In this document: positions 17,444-26,153 of the stretch, one piece after another
Position numbering within the stretch: position 1 is the first letter of the stretch
Layout of the letters: every line of letters starts with the position of its first letter
IMG/VR virus record: IMGVR_UViG_3300030110_002073
Coordinates: 1-26,155 of that record
Direction: 5' to 3' (one strand)
Length of the DNA: 26,155 nucleotides
Source: a virus
Made by a program: the position numbers and the translations under genes
The notes under the pieces: generated by a model
Told to the model about the DNA's origin: nothing
The model's database searches: none
Seen by the model: the letters and a program-made list of their open reading frames with translations, nothing else

Positions 17444-18649
17444 TTAACTTTTTGAATTTATTTCTTCAGTTTGAACTGCTTGTGCAGCTGCTTGAACAAT
17501 TTGTGGATCTCTTATTACAACTCCAGCATAAGCTAATATTCTCATTATAACTTCGTTTTGCTCTGACGGGTGAAGTTCAAATTGTGTTGATGCTGAAGCA
17601 TTATAAAGATATTGATTTAATCCGCCAACAGTAAAACCCCAAACAACACTAGCGGGTTTTCTTATATAAGAAACCTTAATATCTGAAGCTGTAGTTATAC
17701 TTGTCGGGTATACATAGATATGTGGTATACCGGTATCATTACCAGAAGTTCCTTGAGTAGCTCTTTCGTATATGTATATAGGATAATCAGTTGTTGGTTT
17801 AGTTAGTCGAGACATGTTAATGTGAAGAAAATCGTCTCTATCAACTCTTTGAAGCTCTAATTCGTCTTTATATATTACAGTACCTATTCTATGTAGGTCT
17901 GAAGGTGGTAAAAAATAAAGCTGTGAGTTTATTAAGTTTACTGTTGCTGTAGCGTTTGCGTTACCAGTTAAAACAGTTATTGTGTCGTTCAATGAATAAG
18001 CTGAACCGCCGTTATTTACAGTGACACTAGATATAACACCATTACTATCAGATGTTAAAGTTATTGTTCCATCTACATTTCCAGCATTAACAGTTAGCAC
18101 TTCTCCATTTGAATAACCAGTTCCTGGAGTATTTATGCTAATTGATACTATTGCGCCAGTAGAAGAGTTTACTGAGTTTATGTTTACTGTTAAACCTACG
18201 CCAGAACCACCTGTAACACCTACGTTGGACGCAGCAGAGTAACCAGTTCCAGCAGCACTTAAAGTAAATGTTGGATTTGTTATATTTGTATCTACAGTTA
18301 GACCGGTTCCAGTACCACCTGAAGTTGATACATTATTAGCAGCTGTATAACCAGTACCACCACTAGTTAAGGTTACACCATTTACTACACCAACTGGTAC
18401 CACTGTAGTATTACCAATTGTTTTAAATATAGAAATACAATTATCTATATTTTTTCTACGGTTAGCGTACTCGCTTTCCGTTTGCGGCACACGTAACTGC
18501 TGGTTTAAATCTTCAAAATAATTTTCAAATACATCTAGCTGTACTTGTGTAGCTAGTTTGTTAAACTCATCTGGTGTTATATAACCTCTCTGTTCCTTAT
18601 TAAGAATAGACAGTACCGTTGTGTAAACAGTATTTACGTTTATTGCCAT
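17444..18649 (-). CDS. Head-tail adaptor protein interrupted by four GTGYS-type repeats, 401 aa
   Basis: Residues 1-80 are helical (NTVYTTVLSILNKEQRGYIT, then DEFNKLATQVQLDVFENYFE), and residues 243-401 continue with a mixed fold (LYFLPPSDLHRIGTVIYKDE, KVSYIRKPASVVWGF, then a helical C-terminus with FELHPSEQNEVIMRILAYAG). Together these look like one connector-type protein placed where podoviruses keep head-tail adaptors. Between them, residues about 88-242 consist of four imperfect repeats of about 39 residues, each with a GTGYS-like core (the last reads GSAYS) followed by a valine/threonine strand pair. The repeats look like a beta-solenoid or sandwich array grafted into a loop. The gene follows a 57-base gap holding a hairpin. 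The adaptor role rests on position and pattern; repeat function is unknown, with surface binding plausible. Confidence 0.72.
   Translation of the reverse strand: MAINVNTVYTTVLSILNKEQRGYITPDEFNKLATQVQLDVFENYFEDLNQQLRVPQTESEYANRRKNIDNCISIFKTIGNTTVVPVGVVNGVTLTSGGTGYTAANNVSTSGGTGTGLTVDTNITNPTFTLSAAGTGYSAASNVGVTGGSGVGLTVNINSVNSSTGAIVSISINTPGTGYSNGEVLTVNAGNVDGTITLTSDSNGVISSVTVNNGGSAYSLNDTITVLTGNANATATVNLINSQLYFLPPSDLHRIGTVIYKDELELQRVDRDDFLHINMSRLTKPTTDYPIYIYERATQGTSGNDTGIPHIYVYPTSITTASDIKVSYIRKPASVVWGFTVGGLNQYLYNASASTQFELHPSEQNEVIMRILAYAGVVIRDPQIVQAAAQAVQTEEINSKS
17924..18388 (-). repeat. Four diverged protein-coding repeats of about 37-40 codons (GTGYS repeats)
   Basis: Within the adaptor gene, four units can be laid out by their cores: SGGTGYTAANNVSTSGGTGT (unit 1, residues 88-124), AAGTGYSAASNVGVTGGSGV (unit 2, 125-164), TPGTGYSNGEVLTV (unit 3, 165-203) and NGGSAYSLNDTITV (unit 4, 204-242). 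Units 1 and 2 are closest to each other. At the DNA level the units have diverged, so this is not a fresh duplication. The array ends just before the adaptor fold resumes at LYFLPPSDL. Confidence 0.85.
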
Positions 18650-18665
18650 TTATATTTTTATTTTA

Positions 18666-18695
18666 ATATAGAGGCGACCGCAGCCGCCTCATATT
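18666..18695 (-). terminator. Hairpin between the 272-aa and adaptor genes (weak terminator or processing site)
   Basis: In the RNA sense the stem is GAGGCG / CGCCTC with an eight-base loop, extended by AATAT / ATATT with one bulged base. It is followed by TAAAATAAAAAT rather than a U-run, so it is at best a weak intrinsic terminator. It is one of the few GC-rich stretches in the intergenic DNA, filling most of a 57-base gap. A transcript-processing or mRNA-stabilising role is as likely. Confidence 0.5.
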
Positions 18696-18706
18696 ATTAT
18701 TACATG

Positions 18707-19525
18707 TTATCCAAGCTTTTTATCAATAGACTTGTAAACTTCTACACCTTCATCTGTTTTAAGATAAGCTGCAAAAGCTGAAAATGGATTTTCATCAAAT
18801 GGAACTTCCATTAACTTTCTACCGTTACTAGCCCAAGTAAAGTATCTTTGATCTCCAGATAACTCTATTATTCTAGCTTCACTTGCTCTAACCGCAAAGT
18901 TTCTTAATTGTACATTTTCATCATTTGCTAAGTTTATGAACAACGCTGGGTTCTTGCTAGCAAATAATAGTAAATCTCTTTTAAGCTCTTTAGAACTCAT
19001 CTTAGATACCTTAGAACCAACCTCAACTCTCATTATAGCTTCAGCATGATCTATATCCATACTTTTAGCAGCGTTTAATGCTTCTATTTGAAGTTCTAAA
19101 ATATCAAGTTCATCTGTTGCAATTTCTACAGTATCAAATTCTTTATATACTTTATCTTTTAAAGGGTGATAAATAGATAACAACTTTTGTAAAGCTTGAT
19201 TTTGTTTTTTAACTATAAGAGCACCATCTTTAAATATAATGTGACCCATAGTTGATTCACCTTTTTGTTCATCTACAAATGGTGAAGCTTGATTTGTAGC
19301 ATATCTAAGTTCACGTTGTTTGTTAGCTTTATCATCAAAATATAATAAAGAATGCTTAGTTGTATGCTTACTAGGTATTGTTAATGTTAAAGGATTTTTA
19401 TTTCCTTTTAATATATACCTACGATCTTTAATTTCCCAGTTGTCTTTTTTAACAACTTCTTTTTTTGGTGGAGCAACCTTTTTAGGTTGTTCAACAGCCA
19501 CCTCTGTTTTGTTTTCTTTTGCCAT
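18707..19525 (-). CDS. Head/neck-module protein of unknown function, 272 aa
   Basis: I do not recognise a named family. The first 28 residues are Lys/Pro/Val-rich and probably disordered. Residues about 30-130 look beta-rich, with several Lys/Asp turns, and include a short loop GESTMGHIIFKDGALIV. Residues 140-235 are helical (ILELQIEALNAAKSMDIDHA; then SSKELKRDLLLFASKNPALF and NLANDENVQLRNFAVRASEA), followed by an aromatic segment and a short helical C-terminus. There is no signal peptide or membrane span. Placed directly after the capsid gene, beyond a strong terminator, it may be a head-completion, decoration or assembly protein and may be made at a lower level than capsid protein. The A/T-rich leader carries no Shine-Dalgarno. 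That it is a gene is near certain; its role is open. Confidence 0.6.
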   Translation of the reverse strand: MAKENKTEVAVEQPKKVAPPKKEVVKKDNWEIKDRRYILKGNKNPLTLTIPSKHTTKHSLLYFDDKANKQRELRYATNQASPFVDEQKGESTMGHIIFKDGALIVKKQNQALQKLLSIYHPLKDKVYKEFDTVEIATDELDILELQIEALNAAKSMDIDHAEAIMRVEVGSKVSKMSSKELKRDLLLFASKNPALFINLANDENVQLRNFAVRASEARIIELSGDQRYFTWASNGRKLMEVPFDENPFSAFAAYLKTDEGVEVYKSIDKKLG

Positions 19526-19546
19526 AATATAATAAAATTAAATAAT

Positions 19547-19586
19547 AAAAAAAAGGTATATGGGCGCCGAAGCGCCCTAACCTTTG
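19547..19586 (-). terminator. Rho-independent terminator after the major capsid gene
   Basis: In RNA sense the inner stem is GGGCGC-UUCG-GCGCCC, perfect and closed by a stable UUCG tetraloop. An outer AAAGGT / ACCUUU stem encloses it, separated by a small A/U internal loop. Eight U residues follow. It begins nine bases after the capsid stop codon. It should end or strongly reduce transcription downstream, keeping capsid, scaffold, portal and terminase RNA above the tail genes. Confidence 0.9.
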
Positions 19587-19594
19587 TAAAGTAA

Positions 19595-21049
19595 TTATGC
19601 TCCTTTGAATAATACAAAGTTGTTAGCACCTTGTACACATAAACATCTTTCAGATAAGAAGTTAACTTCCATCGCATCAAGATCAGATGTGAACGCGCCA
19701 CCAACAGAACCAGTTAGCCACTGCTTCATTCTTCTATCATCAGTTTGTGAAGCTCTATATCTTACATGTAAGAAAGGTCTTCTGATGTTAGAACCAAGAA
19801 TTTGGTCATAAACAGTTGACGTACCAGCTGGGATTAGTACACCTTCAATTGAGTTAATACCATCAATAGCTCCTCTTGTAGAAGCATCGTTTAAGTATTT
19901 CCAGTCAGTTTTGTAGAAATCATATGAACCTCTTCTGAAACCACTAAATCCAAGATTTAATGCCATTTCTTCAGAGTTTTCAAATAATCCAAAAGCAACA
20001 CCACCTTGCATACCAGAAGAAACTGCAGCTAACATATCATCAAAATCTAAAGACGTTTGTCTTTGTAAGAATAACATGTTTTCTTCAATTGCTCCTTGAG
20101 TATCTAAGTTTTTAAGGATGTCATCAAACGCATCAAGTCCAGCAGCAGCAGTAAATCCTACGTTTACATTACCTCTATCTTCAATAGCAGCGAAAAGACC
20201 TTGTGTCCCTTGAACACCAACTCCTGACGTAGCAGCAGCTTGCTCACCTTCAACAACAGACATTTCTAAGTAATCCTCAAATCTTAATCTAGTTTCAGAT
20301 TCAGCTTTTAAATACCATAGGTATCCAGAAGTTCCATCTTCAGTAGCAACTTCTACCCAACCGATCTGTGCAGTATCAGATCCAGATACAACGTATTTGT
20401 TTCTAATAATGATAGGGTTGTTAGAAAATTGAGTGAAAGAAGGAGTAATACTTACGTATCCTTCAGCAGCACCTGCTTGATTAGTAATTGATACACCTTT
20501 GTCATATTCAGAACCGTAAACGAATACTTTAAGATCGTCCATGCTATCTGCAAAACCTAAATCAGATAGGTGAGCAGCGCCGTAAGGACGAGCTGTAATG
20601 TGACCTTCGTTAGTACCAGTTCCAGCGTTAGATGAAGTTACTAAACATTTTGCTTCTAATCCTGAAGCAGGATCCATAACAACAATTGTTTGGTTAACTG
20701 AAATAACATTTTCTTTAAAGTTAATACCAGTACCACCAGTTGGAATAGTTAATGTACTTGCAGCAGCAGATCTTGTTACAACACCTGTATAAGCTACGTG
20801 TAATCTATTTTGCTCTGACCAAATAACCTGATCAGAAGTCATAGGCATTTCAGCGCCTACCATTCTTAAGAATCCAGATAAAGTTCTATTACCATATCTT
20901 TCAACTTCTTGTTCGTAAATTTCTGGTAAATATTGAGCCGCGAAAGTATCAGTTCCAGTCGTCCCATTATCAAATACCAAAAAATTGCTCGATAAAACCT
21001 CTTGCTTTTGAGAAGGAGTTATTGAGCCAAATTGTGGAGTTAAACTCAT
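19595..21049 (-). CDS. Major capsid protein, 484 aa
   Basis: The product is soluble, of usual length for a podovirus HK97-type capsid subunit, with no signal peptide. The N-terminal arm (SLTPQFGSITPSQKQEVLSS) is followed by a helix with YLPEIYEQEVERYGNRTLSG, a strand-rich middle (residues 75-265) and a helical/strand C-terminal part ending in CVQGANNFVLFKG. It follows the acidic scaffold-like gene and precedes a strong terminator, the usual mark of the most abundant late product. Its GC content looks somewhat above that of the flanking genes, as is common for highly expressed capsid genes. The start at 21049 has an A-rich leader (TTAAAAATTAAAAAAA) instead of a Shine-Dalgarno. The fold is inferred from family knowledge; capsid identity is well supported by context. 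Confidence 0.9.
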   Translation of the reverse strand: MSLTPQFGSITPSQKQEVLSSNFLVFDNGTTGTDTFAAQYLPEIYEQEVERYGNRTLSGFLRMVGAEMPMTSDQVIWSEQNRLHVAYTGVVTRSAAASTLTIPTGGTGINFKENVISVNQTIVVMDPASGLEAKCLVTSSNAGTGTNEGHITARPYGAAHLSDLGFADSMDDLKVFVYGSEYDKGVSITNQAGAAEGYVSITPSFTQFSNNPIIIRNKYVVSGSDTAQIGWVEVATEDGTSGYLWYLKAESETRLRFEDYLEMSVVEGEQAAATSGVGVQGTQGLFAAIEDRGNVNVGFTAAAGLDAFDDILKNLDTQGAIEENMLFLQRQTSLDFDDMLAAVSSGMQGGVAFGLFENSEEMALNLGFSGFRRGSYDFYKTDWKYLNDASTRGAIDGINSIEGVLIPAGTSTVYDQILGSNIRRPFLHVRYRASQTDDRRMKQWLTGSVGGAFTSDLDAMEVNFLSERCLCVQGANNFVLFKGA

Positions 21050-21065
21050 TTTTTTTAATTTTTAA

Positions 21066-22262
21066 TTATTTAAAATTTCTTTTTTTAATTTTCAGTTTTG
21101 AAGAATCAAGTCCACTTATAGATTTAACTTTTAAACCACCAACAAACACATCACTTGGAACCGTCTTACGAGGTTCAGTTGATATATTTTTTGATTTAGC
21201 CATTATGTCTTTAGTAGCATCTGCTTTACCTTGCTCATAAAAATGTTGAGCAATAGTATCAGCATTTCTAGCTGCATACAAAGCTTTGTGATAGCCTTGA
21301 TAATCACTAACATTTCCTTGTTTATCTAGGAACTTCCCTATGAAATTAGAAATATCTGATTGTTTTTCAGCTACTTGTTTAGGATTTTTAATACCATATC
21401 TAAACTTTGAATCACCGACATTGAAATCAAAACCTTTGAAATCGTCACTTAAAAAGTTATTTGTTTTAGATAAAAAATCCTTATGTCTTTGTTCTGCAAC
21501 ACGTTGATCTTCGTTATATCTATTGAAAAAGTCTAAAGCTTTTTGTTGTTCTTGATTTACGCCTGGTCTCAACTTGATCTCATCGTAGTATTTAGTTTTC
21601 AATCCCTCTAAAAAGTTTTTAGCTTTTGCAACTTCTTCTTTAAACGCAATTTTCTTTTTGCGTACATCTTTTGGTTCATCTAATTCTTCATCATATGAAA
21701 AGTCTTCTAATAAAAGACTTACATCTTCAGAATCAAGATGTGGTTTAGTTTGCTTATAATATTCTCTGATTAATGTATTATTATCTACATTTGTATAATC
21801 AGCATTTAATCTAGCGTAATCTTCGATAGTACCACCAGTTTCTTCCATAAATGAAACTAGTTTTTCAATATTTTCTGGTAGTTGTTTCTGTTCAACAACT
21901 GTTTCAACTTTTGGTTGTTCAACTTTTTCTTCTACTTTTTCTTCTTCATCAACCTCAATAAGAGTAATAGGTGATTCTATTTCTTCTTCGGTGGGCCGTA
22001 TTTCTTCAACCACTCCTTCGCTGTTGCTATTGTCTTTGGATTCTTCGACAACAACATCGCTATCATTTGTCTCTTGTGCTTGAACGGCATTGTCTTCGTT
22101 TTTAATTACTACTCTAGTTACTTCTTGTTCTGGTAAATCAACTAATGGTTCTTTTAAATTAACTTTAACAGGTTCGTTAGAAGCTTTACCTAATTGTTTT
22201 GGTTTGGTTTTTTTACCTTTCAAAGTAAATTCACCTTCTTTTTTTGTTGCTTTTTCAGCCAT
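21066..22262 (-). CDS. Capsid scaffold protein, 398 aa
   Basis: The N-terminal 30 residues are Lys-rich. Residues about 40-130 are very acidic and low in complexity (Glu, Val, Pro, Asp, with EEEKVEEKVEQ near 106-116), and the rest is mostly charged helix (to about residue 330). The C-terminus is basic (KLKIKKRN at the end). An acidic, helical, coiled-coil-prone protein with a basic C-terminus located between portal and capsid protein is the classical internal scaffold, where the basic tail contacts the capsid shell. There is no visible protease fused to it. It starts 33 bases after the portal stop, and the capsid gene begins 16 bases past its own stop. The role is inferred from position and composition. 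Confidence 0.78.
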   Translation of the reverse strand: MAEKATKKEGEFTLKGKKTKPKQLGKASNEPVKVNLKEPLVDLPEQEVTRVVIKNEDNAVQAQETNDSDVVVEESKDNSNSEGVVEEIRPTEEEIESPITLIEVDEEEKVEEKVEQPKVETVVEQKQLPENIEKLVSFMEETGGTIEDYARLNADYTNVDNNTLIREYYKQTKPHLDSEDVSLLLEDFSYDEELDEPKDVRKKKIAFKEEVAKAKNFLEGLKTKYYDEIKLRPGVNQEQQKALDFFNRYNEDQRVAEQRHKDFLSKTNNFLSDDFKGFDFNVGDSKFRYGIKNPKQVAEKQSDISNFIGKFLDKQGNVSDYQGYHKALYAARNADTIAQHFYEQGKADATKDIMAKSKNISTEPRKTVPSDVFVGGLKVKSISGLDSSKLKIKKRNFK

Positions 22263-22295
22263 AATAAAATAATATAAAATTAGTAAAAAATATTT

Positions 22296-24716
22296 TTAAC
22301 GAGGTTCAAACTGTTCTAGTCCAAATCCTCCTAAAGAATCAAAACCAGCTGACTCAAAGTTTTTTGGCAGCTCATCGTTTTGACGTTGTGAGATCATCTG
22401 AGATTGTTGAGTACCAATTATTCTAGCACGCTCATCTTTACGATCTTCTATTTCTTTTTCTTTTGCTTTTTCAACACTAGCTCTAGCTTTTGCTAGCTCT
22501 ATATTGTAATTAAATTCTTCAGCCATAAGCTGTTTTTTAATTTCAGCTTCTGTTTGCATACGTTGTATTTCAAATTGAGATTTACCTTGCTCAACTTGTA
22601 ATTTACTTTCTGTAAGTGCTTGTTGTTTTTGTACTTCAGCTAAGGCAGCCGCTTCTGAAGCTTGTGCATTTGCCTGAGCTTGAGCTTGTATATTCTGCAT
22701 TTGAGCTTTTCTATCAGCTTCTTGTTTTTGCTTACGTTTTATTTTAAGCATTTGATTAGCTAGTTTAATATTAGATATTTCTCTAATATCTATAACATCT
22801 TCTAAATCAATACCACCTGATTGTAAAGCTATTTGTATGTTACGCTCAAGCATTTGTTTTTCTTCTTCTTCTGGTTCAAGTTCTAAGAATATACCAAACT
22901 CATGCATATTTAATTTTTCCATTTGTTCCAATGTATTAACATTAAATAAACTTATAGAGTTCATTAAAGCGTTTTTTGTTAATGGAAAACTTAAACTATC
23001 AGCAGCTCTTAAACTAACGTTTTCAGCTGTTCTTACAGTTAAATACATAAGAGATTGTAATATATGTTTAGTAGCTGTATTAGAAGCAGCAGCTGCTAAT
23101 TTTTGCAAACCAACTAAAGAATCTTTACTTGGCTGACTACCATCTCTTGCTTCATTTAATCCGGTCACATCTCTTATCATTTGTAAATAATATTGATAAG
23201 TTTGTATAAGCGCTTGTATTTTACCTATACCAGAAGATGTTTGTAATTCTTGAATAGGTACTTTACCTCTATTAGGATCACCATCTTGAGTTAAACTTCT
23301 ACCTACAATACTACCTGTTTGGAAGTACATGTTTAAAGCTTCTTGTGGATTATAATTAGTGCCATTACCTAAATCAACTTCAGCTAACCCGTCAACATCT
23401 ACAAAGACACCATCTGGCACCATACGAGCTAACACTTGTTGTATTTTTAAATGCGTTAATTGAATCATATCAGCAAAGCCAATACATTTACTTATAACAC
23501 TTTCAATACGACCCTTGTACATTCTAGGTGCTGATATGTTGTAGTTCATGTGAACTTTAGTTTGATCACTAAACGGTCTAGTCATGTTTTCACACATCTC
23601 CCATTTAAGCATTTTATCAAATCCTAAAACTTTAGCACCACTATATAATACTTCAATAGCTCTATGTACTTTGTTAAAGTTATCGCTATCAGGTGGATTA
23701 AATGTATCATCTTTTTGTAAAGCTTTTTCTAATCCTTGATCTGTTTGTTTTATTTTAAATACTTGATTTGAATAGGTTTTGTATTCAAAATATAAAACCT
23801 GAACAGTATTATAACTATCATCTACACCGTAATAACCTCTAGTATAATTAGAGTCACCGGGGTATTTTTGTATTTCTTCTAAATCTTTATCAGTTAAATC
23901 AGGAAATTGTTTTTTAACTTCTTGTAAGCTCATTGATTTAACTTCACCAACATAATATAAATCTTCAAAATTAGGATCTTCAGTATAAGAATATACTAAA
24001 TTTGTAGGATCTACATAATCAATAGTAATACCATTAGCTAAATTAAAATCTGTTTTAACAGCTCCAATACCAAGTACAACTAAGTCTTGGGCTAAACGTT
24101 TTTTAGTTTCATCATATTTATTAAAATCTAAAACATTAGATATTAATTCTTCTTCAGCTATTTCAACAGCTTGCTTATAGTTAAGCTGCATGTGTAACTC
24201 TAATTCTTCTTTAGTTTGTGGTAATTGCTCAGAAGGTACATTAGTTCTTTTTAAATCTAAACCTAATTTTTGCTGAGCTTCTTCTATTATTTGAGAAGCA
24301 AAAGCATCTTCAGCTATAGCATTAGCATGATTAGTTCTTTGTTTAACAGCATATGGATCTGATGCAAAAGATTTTATTTCATATCCTTTATCAGTCATAC
24401 CGTTTACAACTATATCTACAAACTTAGACAAAACGGCCACTGGCTTCCAGTCTAAATTTAAATAACTTAAGTCACCGTTGATTGATAACTCATCTTTATA
24501 TTTTTGTACAGACTGCTCGCCTCTTGCATAAAGTCTTAAATTATGAAAGTATTGCCAGTTGTTACCAAACCTACCTCCAACGCCAAGTCCTCTATCTCCT
24601 CTGAACCACTCGTTCTCAATAGCTCTTCCAACGGCGTAACCGTATTCATAGCTTTGTTTCTCTGCGTCTGACACTACTTGACTAGGAAAAGAACTATTAG
24701 TATTAGTATAAATCAT
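22296..24716 (-). CDS. Portal protein, 806 aa
   Basis: The dodecameric portal is the DNA-entry gate at one capsid vertex. The sequence fits the family: a helical N-terminus (residues 10-110), helices and strands with LAQDLVVLGIGAVKTDFNLA (208-227) and the characteristic YVDPTNLVYSYTEDPNFEDL (234-253), a clip/crown region, and helical segments after residue 500 (with SKDSLVGLQKLAAAASNTAT). Residues about 655-770 form a long Gln/Ala/Lys/Glu coiled coil, which explains the length and resembles the barrel extension of P22-type portals. Its ATG follows the terminase stop directly (TAGATG). Portal next to TerL and scaffold is the usual order. Confidence is high. Confidence 0.92.
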   Translation of the reverse strand: MIYTNTNSSFPSQVVSDAEKQSYEYGYAVGRAIENEWFRGDRGLGVGGRFGNNWQYFHNLRLYARGEQSVQKYKDELSINGDLSYLNLDWKPVAVLSKFVDIVVNGMTDKGYEIKSFASDPYAVKQRTNHANAIAEDAFASQIIEEAQQKLGLDLKRTNVPSEQLPQTKEELELHMQLNYKQAVEIAEEELISNVLDFNKYDETKKRLAQDLVVLGIGAVKTDFNLANGITIDYVDPTNLVYSYTEDPNFEDLYYVGEVKSMSLQEVKKQFPDLTDKDLEEIQKYPGDSNYTRGYYGVDDSYNTVQVLYFEYKTYSNQVFKIKQTDQGLEKALQKDDTFNPPDSDNFNKVHRAIEVLYSGAKVLGFDKMLKWEMCENMTRPFSDQTKVHMNYNISAPRMYKGRIESVISKCIGFADMIQLTHLKIQQVLARMVPDGVFVDVDGLAEVDLGNGTNYNPQEALNMYFQTGSIVGRSLTQDGDPNRGKVPIQELQTSSGIGKIQALIQTYQYYLQMIRDVTGLNEARDGSQPSKDSLVGLQKLAAAASNTATKHILQSLMYLTVRTAENVSLRAADSLSFPLTKNALMNSISLFNVNTLEQMEKLNMHEFGIFLELEPEEEEKQMLERNIQIALQSGGIDLEDVIDIREISNIKLANQMLKIKRKQKQEADRKAQMQNIQAQAQANAQASEAAALAEVQKQQALTESKLQVEQGKSQFEIQRMQTEAEIKKQLMAEEFNYNIELAKARASVEKAKEKEIEDRKDERARIIGTQQSQMISQRQNDELPKNFESAGFDSLGGFGLEQFEPR

Positions 24717-26153
24717 CTATTTTATTATTTTTGAAATCTCTCCATCGTTATTATACTTATTAAAAGATAATACAACAGACTTCTTTTGCGTTTTGTAAAC
24801 TGGCGTGTATTTATTTTTATTACAAGCCATAATAGCTAAACCAGAACTAATACTAGCATCGTGTTTTGTTCTGTTGTTTATATTAAACTGCGCCCAGTCT
24901 TCTAATGTTTTTTGAAAATACATTTGACCATATCCGTGTTCTAAAATACCAATATGATCTTCTATATATGTTTCTATAGCAGCAGCATGTGCTTGCTTAA
25001 TATCTTCACTCGAATTAGGTATGCCACCTATTTCTTTTTCAGCAACTGAAAGTTTATTATAAATTTTATCAGGTCTATTTATAGAGAACTGTCTATAACC
25101 TCTACGTTTTAAATAATACAATAATCTTGGTTTATTATTTTCTGCAAGTATTGGCATACCGTAAAAATGTAATGCCATTAATACATCTTCAAAAAATATT
25201 TCAGCTGTTTGAGGTCTTGCTATATATTCTAAAAAGAACATATTAGCTGGAGCTGCTTCCATGCTAAATTTAGTTAAACCATGAAAAGCACCTTTTGATC
25301 CTCGCTTGTCTACAGTACCTGATATATCGTAACTGTCACAACCAAAAGCACCTACGTGTTCATTACCTGGATGTTTCACTCCATTTTTTATAATCACACG
25401 ATTTTGTAAATGCGCAGGTGGAACCCAAGAAACTAAAAACCTACCGTTATTATTTGGTATAAATCTTACTAATGTATCTTTTATATCACCTTCCCACTGA
25501 AAACTACCACGAGTAATCAATGATTTGTTTTTTATATCTTCATTAAAATCTATTTGCTCATATATTCTAGTTAGATTAAATAAAGATTCTTTTGCTTCAT
25601 CTCTGAAAGCATGCTTTTCTGTGCGTGGAAACTGTCTATAAAACTCGTTTAAACCGTCTTGATCATTTTTTAATCCATCAACTTCATTCTGCCAATAATC
25701 AATAACACCTATATTTATAACTTCACCGTGTGGTCCTTTGGCAATTTCTTTCGGTGTGTCGAATACAGGTAATCCATAAGAATCAATGTATCCTTCGTAG
25801 TTCCATTCCATAGGTATGAACAAACTATATAGTCCTGAGCGAGTCTGTCCATTGGCGTTTCTTTTTCTAACATCTGAGTCATAATACAGTTTTTTAAAGT
25901 TATCACCACCTTTGTTAAGTGCATTAGATGTTGATCCCATCATGCACTTACCTATTATTTTACTACCTAACCTTAGTGTGGTTTTCGTGACCCTCCAGTT
26001 GTTGAGGATGTTGTTCGGACGCTCCCACTTGCCCGATTCATCATGTACGAGGAGTTTGAGTTTCTCCCCATCGTAGGAGTTGTCACCGGTGTTCTTCCAA
26101 TCGATGGTCGTGTCAAGTCCCTTGAGATCCTGTAAGGCTTCGTCGGCCGTGGT
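24717..26153 (-). CDS. terL: Terminase large subunit (TerL), 5' end off right edge
   Basis: The frame is open to the right edge, giving 479 codons with the stop included. An internal Met pair at 25943 is not the true start, because sense codons and a Walker B motif lie upstream. In the upstream 70 residues, KLLVHDESGKW carries the ATPase Walker B acids, and GKCMMGSTSN holds the likely coupling motif. The RNase H-like nuclease follows: first acid in GAFGCDSYD, a probable second acid in ILAENN, and the last in RTKHDASISSGLA (362 residues after the internal Met). Walker A lies beyond the window. TerL packages DNA into the prohead through the portal, whose gene follows it directly. Bases from about 25,980 to the edge are about 53% GC with C-ending codons, unlike the rest of the gene. 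Identity is secure. Confidence 0.93.
   Translation of the reverse strand, partial: TTADEALQDLKGLDTTIDWKNTGDNSYDGEKLKLLVHDESGKWERPNNILNNWRVTKTTLRLGSKIIGKCMMGSTSNALNKGGDNFKKLYYDSDVRKRNANGQTRSGLYSLFIPMEWNYEGYIDSYGLPVFDTPKEIAKGPHGEVINIGVIDYWQNEVDGLKNDQDGLNEFYRQFPRTEKHAFRDEAKESLFNLTRIYEQIDFNEDIKNKSLITRGSFQWEGDIKDTLVRFIPNNNGRFLVSWVPPAHLQNRVIIKNGVKHPGNEHVGAFGCDSYDISGTVDKRGSKGAFHGLTKFSMEAAPANMFFLEYIARPQTAEIFFEDVLMALHFYGMPILAENNKPRLLYYLKRRGYRQFSINRPDKIYNKLSVAEKEIGGIPNSSEDIKQAHAAAIETYIEDHIGILEHGYGQMYFQKTLEDWAQFNINNRTKHDASISSGLAIMACNKNKYTPVYKTQKKSVVLSFNKYNNDGEISKIIK

Noticed and set aside
19475-19492. CAACCT/AGGTTG inverted repeat near the start of the 272-residue gene
   Set aside because: It is within coding DNA for a Lys/Pro/Val low-complexity stretch and has a short weak stem; no regulatory meaning is supported.
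22286-22297. AAAAATATTTTT palindrome between portal and scaffold as a terminator
   Set aside because: It is A/T only, very short and without a loop or clear U-run; it is expected by chance in such DNA.
24717-25943. Terminase start at the Met pair at 25943
   Set aside because: The frame continues upstream with the Walker B motif and no stop to the window edge, so this is an internal methionine.
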